Positions 23,170 through 36,700 of a DNA stretch of 38,184 nucleotides are shown piece by piece (the first letter of the stretch is position 1; each line of letters begins with the position of its first letter). The DNA is taken from the NCBI GenBank assembly GCA_002751075.1, contig NAOQ01000042.1:9034-47217 (forward strand), written 5' to 3'. Source of the DNA: Ichthyophonus hoferi. Its lineage: Eukaryota; Opisthokonta; Ichthyosporea; Ichthyophonida; Ichthyophonidae. Both the position numbers and the translations under genes were made by a program. A model generated the notes under the pieces. It did not search any database. It worked only from the letters and a program-made list of their open reading frames with translations, and was not told where the DNA came from.

Positions 23170-26100
23170 CTACAGATTAGAGAGGGAAGGGAAAGGGTTA
23201 GAGTAAATAAAGATATGTAGAAAAGAGAACGAATAAGAGTATATATAGAAAATACAGTATATGTATGAGTCAATTATGCTACTATAGTGCAAGTAGTTAC
23301 AGTGAAGTCTATTCAGGCGAATGTGTATATGATAGACAATAGCCACTGTATGTATAAAAACATGTCTATAGATGTAATATATACTGCATAGATATATACA
23401 GAACCAGAAAATAGGAAAGGGTAGATAACAAACGTATTTATATATATACGCAATTTAAAATATATATAAAAACAAACATACATATACGTCATCACGTATA
23501 CAAAACAGGCATTTAATGGTTACCAAGGACCTACCTTCCAATGTTGTGACTGGATTTTAGCTACCTTTTGAAATACGCCTACGGCATTGGGCTACAAGGG
23601 AATTAATAAGACAGTTGGATTAGATTTATGGGAGATTAGCATAGGCATTTATAGTGATTTAAATTTATATGCATATATCGCTTACACAAAATATAATGAT
23701 AAGAATGATAATAATAATAATAATCACACATAGATACATATATCATAACCACAACTAGATCCAACTCCTACCTGAGGATGGTGAGGTCGGTGATTAAGAG
23801 AGAGACTAAAACAGGTAGCTGAGGTATGGGATAAGGGCGGGGCTGGCTCACCTGTCATAAGATATGACGTCAGAGGACCAATCGTATAGAGACATTGCTT
23901 ATACATACACATACATATACTACATTGGTATAGTCAATCAAACATACAAAATAAACTTAACACTGTTGCTTCTTATATCGCATTATCTAGTTGGATCGGG
24001 TTAGCACATATATAGTATAAATGTACCTAATCTTAATAGAGTTCACAAAATAGCATAAATAGAACCCAATTGCTCCAGTTAAATTGGAAATTGAAGGCAA
24101 TCTTACCTCTTGCCCATCCTCTCCATTGTTCCTTCTTAATACACACAAGTCTAATCAAGTAACAAATAAAACAATAATGCCGACCATTTATGGTAACAGC
24201 TTAACCAATAGACTTTTCCTTTCTCCCATTTCTGCTCACTATCGCTAAACTTAAAATCATCTCGTCCAGTCCACAATCCATATTAAAGTTCAAGTATTTG
24301 GGAGTCATTCATCTGAGCTCCATCAACTACTTAATATTAATTAAAATATATCAATATAAATTCAAAAAACCCAAATGTAACATACATACAGATATATATA
24401 TACGTACCAAGTATGACCTTAATACAGGCCACTGCTGATGCAGACAGAGAACTAACATGATAACCACCTTCAAGAGAGAGAATAACTTTCCCTCCCGCTA
24501 ATTCTAGAAGTAACTGAGTCATGTGGGCAAAGCCTATATATATATATATATGATATGACTGAGTCAGTATGGAAATACTTATGCAGTGCATAATTAATTA
24601 CTATTAGTCTATATATACGTGTTGGCGTGATGACATTGATTTAGAATGAATGCGTTTATGCAACGTATAATTAGTACTATGTTGGGTGAGAGACTTCGGT
24701 ATCAACAATAGTTATGTTTATATTAGTAGTAGGAATATGTGCATAATAATAAAGAGAAAGCATGAATGTGGCTGATACAAAGGTAAATGAAAATAATAAA
24801 TGAGGTATATTATATTATAGACTAGCTTAGTATGTTGTATTACAGTCTAGTGTAGTGCATGTTATTATAGTATATGTGAAAGAGAAAAAAGAGAAGAACA
24901 TATATTTATGTTAATATAGGTAAAATGATAACATGGAAAGTATGGATAATATATAATAACAAAAAATAAAAGGTAAAGAGCCAATAAAATAGGTCCATTA
25001 CCCTCAGGAGTGACTTTGCAGCCACCCAATTCATCGCCATCTGCCGCATCAAATCCAGCAGAGACAAAGACGAGATCAGGATTAAACTCTCGAGTGATCG
25101 GTAGAATAAAATGATGGAATGCAGAAACATATTCTGTATTGCCGGGTGGTTTATCTGCAAATAGCATGGAAAAGCGAAGGTGTAGCGTGAAAGTGATTAG
25201 TACATAAGGTAGGATATGTATTAGGACTGAGTGTGGGGGCTGAGGTTGATGGTGATTTAATAGTGGATAGAGTGCAACACTGATGCTCACATTATATATA
25301 TCATATACCAAAGTGTAGATAATATATATATGTTATAACATTACAGTAGCCTATAATCTAGTGATAATCCTTATTAACAACAACATCATTCAACATCATT
25401 ATACTGTACTTACCACCACTCTCTCTCCAGGGGATATTAACTGTAAACCCTACACCAGCACCCTCACCGCATTCGGTAGCATCCCCCGTGTAAGGATAGA
25501 ACCCACCTAGATGAACCAACCATATCATATGAAATTAGAGATATTGTACTATGATTGGTTGGATATTAATTACCCTTCTGTTATAGACATATCACATCAT
25601 TATTAAATCAAAACTACATTATAATTAGTTAACCATCAGCCTATTATCACCATAACAATCGCACATACCATCATCATGTCGATGAAGAGACATATACAAT
25701 ACAGAAGGGTCATCGTAGAAAATATTTTGAGTTCCATTGCCATGGTGAACGTCCCAGTCTATGATGGCAACCTTTCCTACACCCATTGTCTGTTGGGCAG
25801 CCCGAGCAGCAACACCTACGTTGTTAAAGAAGCAGAAACCGCTATATATATATGGAGTTGTATGTGTTTATGTAAATGTATGTGTTTGTATATGTATAGA
25901 TACATGTATGTGTATGCATACGTCAAGTGATGAGAAAAACATAACCTGTTAGAGGGTAGTAAACTTAAATAATAAGTGTGGAGTTGATTTACAAAAAGAC
26001 TGTACAGAGAATACGCTAATAGCAGCAGCACACGATATATATATAAGTGAGAGTTAGTAATGTAATAGTTAAGGAACAGAAAGGGGAAACTAAGTAAATA

Positions 26101-29100
26101 TATACATAGATAGTTCAAGGTATTATGAGTAGTAAACCAAACATAAATGCATGAACAGGAAATATTATATTTCCTTTTAACTGTATTAACAAATGTGGCT
26201 CTAATTTTATGGGGTATTATGTGTTATGTGCATTGCATGGTCATACTAATGTAAGTATGTGTGATCATGCAAGGATCTAACTTTCTGTTGTAATATAATT
26301 GAAATGGGAGTCAAGTAAGATTATAACCAAATTTCTTGTTGGGGTCTTTGCCATTTATAATCAAATGTAAAATGTGAAGCTTACTGGATGAATAGATATC
26401 TATATGTATAAATTGTTTTGATAAAATTCAAGCAACAAGGTAATATAATATAGATACTAAAATAGCTATGACTAAAGAACTAAACACACACGCATATATG
26501 TCAATAATAAAGAAACTAGCTGAAATCAAATACCACAACAACATAGATCTACCAGTCACTTACCCTGCTTGAGCATGTTCAGCATGATGTCCAGGAGGTC
26601 TAATAATAGCAAACCCGTTATTAACGGTTCCCTTGACAACCGCAGCCGTCAACTCCACCAAGCAACCACTGGAAACTCGAGCTGACACAGGACTATCCTG
26701 TATACAATATGGTGGTGTTAGCTGGTGCTTGTGTGATAGACTTATGGTTGTAGATTACCTTTGGTAATTGATTTACAAGTATAGTACCAGTCGCAATCGT
26801 GTTTATACCTATATCGTCAGCTATTATGCTACATATAATACGGACTATTTTGGATGCTTGTCTGTTTGCTGAACTTAATATTGTAGTGAATATCCAAATT
26901 TCATATACAATATGTGTATGCAAGTGTACAGACATATTTCATTTTGAATAAACTACAAAGAAAAATATTAAAAACTTACCAAAGAAAATGATGATAAAAA
27001 AATAAAAAGTTAGAAATACATATTATTAAATAAGAATGCAATAAAAAATAAAAAATAAAAAATAAGTATATCATAGTCATAAAAATTAATAACAATCAGT
27101 GGTCTCCTACCTCATTACATATGGTATCATAGGCAATACCGGTACCACCACATGCTATAACTTCAAGGTTGGGTGGGGGTTCTGTGGCACCTGTCACACA
27201 ATGTCATTACTTAATTAATTACCTTAATTACCCTAATTATCATCATCTATTATATTCTGTTCTAACTATAGCTATATGCCTGAATAGCTTTATTATTCTC
27301 CTACATGTCCCTATTACAACATGTGGTTTTTATATAAGGGCACATTGCTTATTATAGTTTCATCCCTAGATAGATCCAGTACAAAATCAAGTTAGATATA
27401 GCAAATATACATATGCAAGTCACTTACCCAATTCTTTTCCACCGTACATAACCACGTGTTCTTCTTCGTGAACAGCCAATAACTCCTTGCGAGTAACCTG
27501 TCATATACACACATTAAACACTGCAATTGTTGTATTTATTTGATAATAGCGCTTACATGGCAGAAATAAAACACAATGTTTACATAGAGAAAGAGGCAGT
27601 GCGCTATAATATCCTTCAAATATTTATTGCTAACAGCATAAAACAATAATATAGGACGCCTGGAGCACAATAAGAATATTACTTAATTAATTTAATTAAT
27701 TACATAGCTAGATTTATAGTGGAAGATACACTATTTGGTTGGCGTATCCTATAGTCCCTATACACTTGTTAATATACGTCATACACCGTTTATAATACCA
27801 TATAGGATATATCTATTATCATTATATAATTGATAGGTGAATAAATATGCTAAATACAACGACGTGTAAATCAGTAAATAAATAAACTGAAAAAAACAAA
27901 ATCATGCGTTATAATAGTACACATTAAGGTTTGCATTAGTACTTGTTTACTATATTATACTTTTTATGATTCATAGAAGGTTTATGTAACTGTACTCTAA
28001 CCCTTTGTCATATATTTTAATACCTTTTAGAACTTTGACTTGTGATACAAGGTATCACAAATAAACAAAAAAAAAAAAAAACAAAAAATGATTACCTCAC
28101 GACCACGCACGGCCATTACGCGGTCTAAAAGTTTATTATCGTCCATTAATTGGAGGATTCCCACAATTCTTTGAGGCTAATATAGGTAGATAGATGGAAA
28201 GGTCAGTATACTTATACTAGATAGTGTATGTATACTCTTATCTCTTTGTAGATGATTGTATTGTGTGCTTGTAAACACATACATATTAGAAAGAGGAAGA
28301 CAGGGTTAATGATATTGATATTTGGGAGCAAAAGGGTCTGTCTTGAATTGGGGGTAAATATAGATATATATAATTAAATCTATGCGGCAGATGGTTAATA
28401 GGCAAGAAATCTACATGGATGAATTATTAATTCATTTTATGACAAAATAATAATAATAATAATGATAAAAATAATAGTAACAATAACAACGAATAATAAC
28501 ACTGACAACCATAACACACCTACACCTACATATATTTATCTCTTTCAAAGGATCTCTAATGTAGAGACGAGTAGTGTAAACTAGTCAGACCTAAGTTAAG
28601 CGTGTAAAACAGCGACAGTCTAGTAACATTTAACCTACCCTTTCAGGATGATTGAGGTCTTGGTTACCACATGTACAGCGATGAATCAATGTAGCTGCAT
28701 CATACACCACACCTGTATGTGAAGTATAAGAAGCTTCTTCCTCGGCTATAGAGAGATAAAGAGGGAAGGAAAGGAACGAGGTTAGTTGGTATAGTATAGT
28801 ATAGAACACGGTTATAATATAATATGATACGATATAATATGATAAGTGAATGAAAAAACAAAGAAGAGGAACAAAAGGGAAAAATTAACAAACAAAAAAA
28901 AAAGGGGAAGAAAGAAACCAAATGCACACAACAAAGCAATAATAGAATGAACATATAAACACATTTCTATACAGGTCTACAAATACATACAAAATGCCTT
29001 AATCTTTTCCCATTTCTCCTCGGAGTCAGGTCCTAATGGGCCTAACCAACAATCATCACTACGACAACGTAGGTTCTTAATCTGCATCCATTCATCATAC

Positions 29101-30660
29101 TCGCTACCCCAGCCTTCAAAGTGTACCTGTACCCATAAGCTTTGCACATCTTTGGTCTATATGTGTGTATGTAGGTGGGTTGGGTGGGAAAGGGGGGTTT
29201 GTATATGTATATGTATATGTGTGGCTATGTCAATGCCTATACAAAATCATATATGATATCTAACCAATCACCGATACATCATTACACTATCACGGTCTTA
29301 ACCAATTGCATCAACTAAATTCTATCATAATTACCTTGGAGCCAATCGAGGACTTACGGGCCATCTCCATATATTCTGGGCTAAATTTCTCCATCCTTCT
29401 GATTCGTGCAGCGTGCTGTGCAAAGCCAATAAAATGCGTGTTAAACATAAATTATTACATTAAACTGCATTTTAAAATTATTATTGTAAACCCATGAATT
29501 TAATTAACTCTGGCTACATAAGATCCTAATGAACAGCAATAATATATAATTATAACTAGGCAAAATATTACATTACACCATGAGGAGGCAATTATTTAGT
29601 TTAGAACGATTTGATATGATTGAGCTACATAATTAGTATTGAAGTCATTTTATAATGGACGGATGTATATTGAATATACATTGGATAGTTAAAGAGAATA
29701 GGTGTTAACCAATAAGACCTATGCAAAGTGGATTGTTATTACCGTTTTATTTAGAATAATTATATAAAAGGTAGAACTAGAAAGACTCCAGCTAAAAATC
29801 TTTTTAGCGCTATTGGCTATATAACAGACATAATATTATACAATATAATAATAATATAATATAATACAAAATAATACACGAACACAATAATACACATTAT
29901 AATGCAATGCAATTCAATGTAACACAATACATACAACACAAAATAATAAAATACAATACAACTCAGCAAAACATAACATATAACAACATACAACACAACA
30001 TAACATACGTAAATTGAGTCTTGTGGGTCTTTAGCATCCACCTTGAACCCAACTACAATATCACTCTTAGTAATAGGTAAGGCATGGGGTGTAGTTACAC
30101 TACCAGGGGGACGACCCTTCTTGCGCTAGAACAGGGAGGAGAAAAGGATATGAGGAATGAGGGGGTGTTAACAGCTATATGTATTTTGGGGCTATGTATA
30201 AGTTTTTATATATATAAGGGAATGCTAACAGTTTGAGGTCGTTTAAATAAATTTTTATGCATGGATGTATGTATATTTATATATATATGTTATCTGTGTA
30301 TATATGCAAGTATACATGATAAATACCCCTACCACACACACCTTATGTAAATCTCTCTCCCTATCCTTATCCCTCTCTGCTGCAGCTGAAAGCCTTAACA
30401 TCGGAGGTTTAGGTGAACGACTCCTAGCCAAACGAGGGGACAATTTAGGTGAAGGAGGAACGTTTCTGTTCTTAGTTTTGTGCAGCGTTTCACCCCTGTT
30501 AAGAGCCACCATGTTGCTGTTGGTAGAGGTATGAGATGTGGTAGCTATAGATTTATCCTTCTCCTTTGTGTGATTGGTAGAGGCTATTGTAGTGGTGGTT
30601 CGACGACGTTTAGAAGACCCACTGGTTGGCTGGGGTGACTGGTGTGTGGGAAGAAGTGAG

Positions 30661-30707
<47 letters not shown>

Positions 30708-33700
30708 ATTTATATGTATATAAGGCAATGTGTATGTAAATGTATACATATCAGGAAGATATATATGCCTATCCTATCCCACATCCCACTATCAAACTTT
30801 GTTGATTTAGCGTGTGTAACAAAATATGTTTTAGAATACAAATAAAACTGAAAATAAATTTTAAAGTGGGGCCCAGGGGCCCAATCCCACCGCAATACCA
30901 ACCTTTGATGGTTTGGGAGACTTAGAGCGAGAATTATTGGACTTTTTGTTATTAGGTATGAGAGGAGAAGCTAGCGGCATATCATCCGAATTCACATCCT
31001 CCTCCCTCACCATCTTATATCCCTTCTGTCCACCCTCCTCCTTAACCTCATTATCACTAGATGTCTCCTGTTTCTCTTTTCCTTTCCCTTTACCATCTTT
31101 CCCCACCCTCTCCACCTTGGAATCTTTCTCTTTCTCTGACGTTTTCTGACGTTTTCTCTTAGCCCGTGGGCCTGATGCCTCGTACACTTCTCCCTCTCCT
31201 TCTTCATCATCTTCTATTTCTAACTGTGATTCTGAACGAGCGTGTGCGCCATGTTGGTCTTCAGACGGTTCCAATTGGCTCTTGGAATTTATACTAGCAT
31301 CTTCATTAATGTCGTTAGGATACTGGGAGGGGAGAGAAGGAGATTAGATAGAGTATTGAAAAACGATAGAAAGAGTACGAGTGTGAATACCAGAGGTGGT
31401 ATATATATGTGTGTGAAAGATTCGTGATTAAATATGTTTATAGGTGTGATGAGTGGACAGATATATTTATACATATAATATAGCAGAGATAGGTAAGAGG
31501 GCCAGTGTGACGGTGAGCAAATCATTTCAACCGTAGAGGTATAAAATAAACCAATAATTACATGCTAAGGTACAAACCAAATAACATAATAATATATGAT
31601 GCAGTGCGCTACGAAGTTAGATCTGTAGGGTCAACAAAAACCTTAATATAGAGTATACTTAAACGTACAACCAAATCAACATCGCCCTACCATTGCTTTC
31701 ATATATCTCGCTTATCAAGAAACGGCAATGCATACCTCTGCCCAAACACCATTTAAAAAAAAACTATAAAATTAAGCAACATACCACTAAATTACTGTCA
31801 GTAACAACTAGTTGTTCAAAGAAAAGTCCGGCATCAGGATATACAGGTTGAGGTTGTGCAGCGGCGGTAGCTACACCATCAGGAGTAAATACTGGTGGTA
31901 GCAATTGTAGTTGCTGTAGAAAGTTATCTAGCCGATTACTTGAGGAACAGGTTGATGTATGTGCTGGTGGTACATGTTTCATATTGGTTTTATCTGTTGG
32001 TTTGAAGAACGATTAAGTAAATAGTCAAGCAGTCACATTACTAAAGGTGAGAGTGAAGAATAATAGCAAAAGGAAGTAAACAGTTACTGTTTATGTTTGA
32101 CGCTATATAGGTGATGTGTCAACTGGTGTATTACGCTATGTTATACTACGTTATATTATGCTATGTTATTGCTGCTTTGTCTTTAATTGTGCTGTTTTAT
32201 ATATATTATCCTCCCTGACTATATACGCAGGTTTTTGTGTATGTATTTAGAGGTGAAGTGAGATAGTACGTGTAAGAGGTAGAAAGAGAGAGCAGGAAAG
32301 GGTGGAAGAAAGGAAGACAAGGAGAAAGACTGTGATGAGTACAGTGTAACATAGGAGGAAGATATGGCGATGGAATGAAAAGAATAATACGCAAGAGAGG
32401 GGGGTACCCTAGTTACCTTTCTTTCGTTTTTTAGTAACAGGCTCCGATTTGGGTTGTGGGTGTATAGGTATAGGTATAGTCGGTTTTATATCAATAGTAC
32501 CATTTTCTTGTTTAACATCACTGGCTGGTATCGGTTTGACAGGAGATCTAGGCTCACCTATTATAGTTATAACTAAAGTCAATAGATGTGTATGAAAGGT
32601 GCTGTTTTCTTGCTAGTACATTCATTTTCCTTTATGTTTTTAAAATATTCATGCCTGTATGATTTCCATCCGCTTTTATATTGCTTAATATTTTTTATTT
32701 CATTGTTTCTCATTTTATATTTTATCTAGTAGGGCATATACAATAGTATAAATGTATTTATAGAATATTTTAACTAGATGTGTTAGTTATAGATGGAAAC
32801 ACCGCAAACAGTGCGCTGGTGATGAGATGAAAATATTTGTTATATGGTGAGATGGGTCAATGTTTATATTTAAGAAGTGGAAGGTAAGGTATGTATTACG
32901 CGTGGCCAGCGGCTACATAGCGAAACACTTTAGTTGCACTATAAAAATATGTCATCATAATCTACATTCTTACTTCTATTGACTTAATATTCCATTACTG
33001 TATAGGTACATATTAATGTATTAATGTATCTATGAATCTGTGTATGTATGTATAATGCAATTAACTTACTACAACCTTTAACCTTTTAATCCATTCCATT
33101 AGTAGTGATAATCATGATAAGCATAATAACCACTAATCAATAATCAAGGATGGCCTACTTTTTAGCTGTCGATTGGCTATAATAGCCGGTTTGTACGGGC
33201 CTCGTGAATTTTCCTGTATACCATTCTTATCATCTGCGGGTATAGGCTGTGAAGGTGCATAGCTAGCCGGGGTAACTTCAAATGACCCCATGCCTGGATG
33301 AAGACCTAGAGAAAGGGCCTTTGCATTAGCGTTGATATGAGATGGTGTAGTGATATAGTGATGTAGTGGCAGTAATGGTATATTATAATTATATGGGTGT
33401 GTATATATTATTTAGATTATAATTGGTATTGCAATGTCTGTGGCTGGTAATGTGAATAGTAAAAGTGATGGTGGCTAACAAGGTGTGATGGGAATCCCCC
33501 CGGGAGGTTAAAATATTACATAGATATTACACAAATAGACAGGCTCTGAGATGACACACATGTTATGCTTGCATGAATGTTTACAAATTAAAATAGTCGG
33601 GTAATTTACGATTATGCTGCAGAAGAGTATACTGGTTCCATGGGAGAATAGCTACCACCATATATATATATGCTAGTATGATAGTATGTGTGCATTCATA

Positions 33701-36700
33701 TATATATATATATATGATAGTATGTATGGCATTAAGAGTTATGCTAGCTTGATAGTATTGGCGACAATGTCTATATTTAGAGGACTTACATAATGCATAT
33801 GGTCTGATATGCAATACGTGCAGAGTTAAAAAAGGACAAAGAAAGAACAGTACTATAAAGCCATACATTTAAAAAATATCTTGTAATATAACCTTAAACA
33901 TATATTTACTATACAAACTAGATATAGTAATAGTAATCAATAAGCCCTAACCATGTGGTGGGTGCATGGAATGAACAGAAGGTGTACTCTGTGTAGACGC
34001 GGCAACAGCTCCGTAAGACCTGCCACCATGTTCTGTAACAACCATATCAAACTATGGTGAGTATTTGTTCACAAAGGAACTTAATATGGGTTGTCATGAA
34101 ATATTATATATAGTATAGTATAGTGTATATAGTAAATATGTATGCATGATGCGGGATAATAGTGTATAAGAAAGAGGTTCTGTTGACGTGGGAATATGTG
34201 TATAGTGGATGTGGGGAATGGTGTGATACCTTCGTTGTATGATAATATGATAGTGGATATTTACGATTCCATATTCATGTACGCTCAAACCGGTATGCAT
34301 ATATAACTAAGCATCTTGAGAGACTTACAAGCAAAGGCATTGAAGTCATACATATGCACCTGCAACACGAAAATCCAAACAACAGTGGAACGCTGCAAAC
34401 CCTCATAATAGTAAAGCAATAACAAAACGAAAACTAAGAAATTATTGAATTACCTGAGGGTATATGAGAAGGACCGTAAGGTACAGCGTTGGGTGGTTGC
34501 TGTTGCTGTGGATAAGGTGAATATCTAGGCTGATACTGTGGTAAGCTGCTATATTGAGAACCAGGACCATACATGCCTTGAGGGGTCATCTGAGGCTGGG
34601 CCTGTGGTTGGGCCGGTGGTCCCCCTATAGGCCGACCCATTGAATCAAGTGGAGGGGGCCCCTGGTGTGACATAGATAAGGGATGGGGTGGCTGCATGGA
34701 TGTAGACCCATAAAAGGGTTGGGGTTGGCTAGCGGTAGGTCCTTGTGGACGGGGCTGCTGAGGGGCTTGTCCTGATTGGCTAAAAGGGGCCGGTACATGG
34801 ATTGGTGGTGGGGGGAGGTAGGCTCCTCCCATTTGCTGTACCCCGTCTGGCCCTTGTGCCATTGGATGAGGACGTGCGGGAGGTCCCTGTTGTGTTGTCT
34901 GTTGATGTTGGACTGGTGCACCGCTACTATGGGGAGGGAGAGTCGCTGCTCCACTAGAATTATGTTGTCCTTGCGGTGGTTGGCCCGAAGGAAGTCCTTG
35001 CGGTCCACTCACAGGTTTTTGGGTGTACTGTGGATAGTGTCCCAAGGGTGGTCCAGCAATAGCAGAGCTTCCCCCTGATGGCAGATTGCCCTGAGAAGGG
35101 GGGGTGGCTAGTCTAGGGGGGCCCTGTCCTGACCCTGAATCATTGTTCATACCCATACTGTGTTGTGACTGTACCTCCTGGCCTCTCATATTCTCACCCC
35201 GTGGAGTATACATTACTACTGTGTCAGCTGGCTCTCCACTGGCCGTCCCCTCTGTCTTTTCTCCATAGGTATGGGGACATGTGCACTTATCCATAGTGGC
35301 GTTAGTAGATCCTGGTCCTGGTCCCATCATTTGTCTCTGTGAATAATACCCTCCCCCTGGTGGGGCTTGTGGCGGCGGCTGGCTAGGTGGCATGTGTGAA
35401 GAATAGTAGTACGATCCACCCGGTGGTAGCATTTGCTGCTGTTGCTGCACACCTAGACTGTTTTGATAACCAGATCGCCCAGTTTGTCCTCCTACCATAG
35501 GTGGCTGTGAGCTAGGTGCTGATGATATATGACCACCACTTCCCGACCAAGAGGCATGCATATTTTGGCCTTGAGGTACACCTTCCATATGCTGAGGAGG
35601 CCCATAGCTCGTAACACTACCAGCGTGTGACGGTGCCTTAGGTAGCTGAGTCATGGAGCGGGTGGATGGAACGGGAGACAGGCGTGGTTGGTTATGTGTG
35701 GAGTGAGAGGATAAAACCGGACTGCCATGCGGCTGGGCATAGGGATGCATGGTGTTAGGTACGTTAGAATATATCTGGGAGTGACCGCTGGGACCTTCTT
35801 GGGATGACACCCCTTGTTTCTGCTTCGGCACTGATGGTGGGAGCGGGCATGACTTGTGCATGATAGGAACATAGTTCTGTTGGGGCTCTGGCTTTCCCTG
35901 TGTAGGTCCTTGTCCTTGGGTCGGTGTATGCGCGGGTAAAGATTGCTGTGAGTGTTGGGGTTGGGGTTGAATCTCCTGCGGCATCCCCATATGTTGAGGT
36001 AGCAATGTATGCATACCCTGTTGATGTTTCATATGTGGAGGAGGATTTTGGAGCTGCATGCCTTGGTGTGCCCCTCCCATGTGTTGGCCTACCATTGGTT
36101 GAGGTGGCCCCTGTGAAGGTGGTGTCCCTGACATACCTCCAGAACTCGCTGAACCAATAGGGCCCATAGACTGTGTATTTGGGCTGGGCTGGATAACTGG
36201 AAGCCGTTGAGATGTCATGCCCATGTTGGCATACTTTGGAGGAGGCTGATTAGGAGTAGAGAACTTGGAGGAGTTGGGGTATGGGTACTGTGATATCTTG
36301 GCCTGACCTTGCTGTAGTGCATATTCAGGGGGCATGGGCGCACACCCATTGCCTGAATATACAATAGCAACCTGATCTGCAGGGGGGGGGTATTCGGTAC
36401 GTTCATAATAATCCCGAGTGCTCGATAACGGATGAGGTGGAGGTCCCTGTAAATGACTAGGTGGTACTTCCGAATAGCGACGCTGTGGTTGTTGCGGGTG
36501 CTGCTGTAGGTGGTGACGAGAAGAGGTAGGGGCAGGGGGCATATGCTGTGATGTTAAGTGATGTGGTGGTGGTTGGTAGTAACTAGGGTGGGTAGAAGGC
36601 CCTGTAGGCTGCCAGTAGCCCCCCTGTGGATTATACATCGCTCCCTCTGGTCCCATACGAGCCTGTGGGCCTGGGTGTTGAGGACGACCTGTATATAAGC

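Noticed and set aside
24102-24129. 28-base segment as a constitutive HDAC exon
   Set aside because: Exon 20 joins exon 21 directly in phase (Gly-Glu-Pro), matching the class II region after LLG; the microexon breaks the frame.
24865-25311. A 148-codon ORF taken as a stand-alone gene
   Set aside because: Only its middle (25154-25002) is coding, as HDAC exon 19; both ends run into introns past clear splice sites.
34776-36406. ORFs opposite or overlapping HDAC exon 2
   Set aside because: Shadow frames of the Pro/Gln-rich exon; no independent start, splice or domain evidence.
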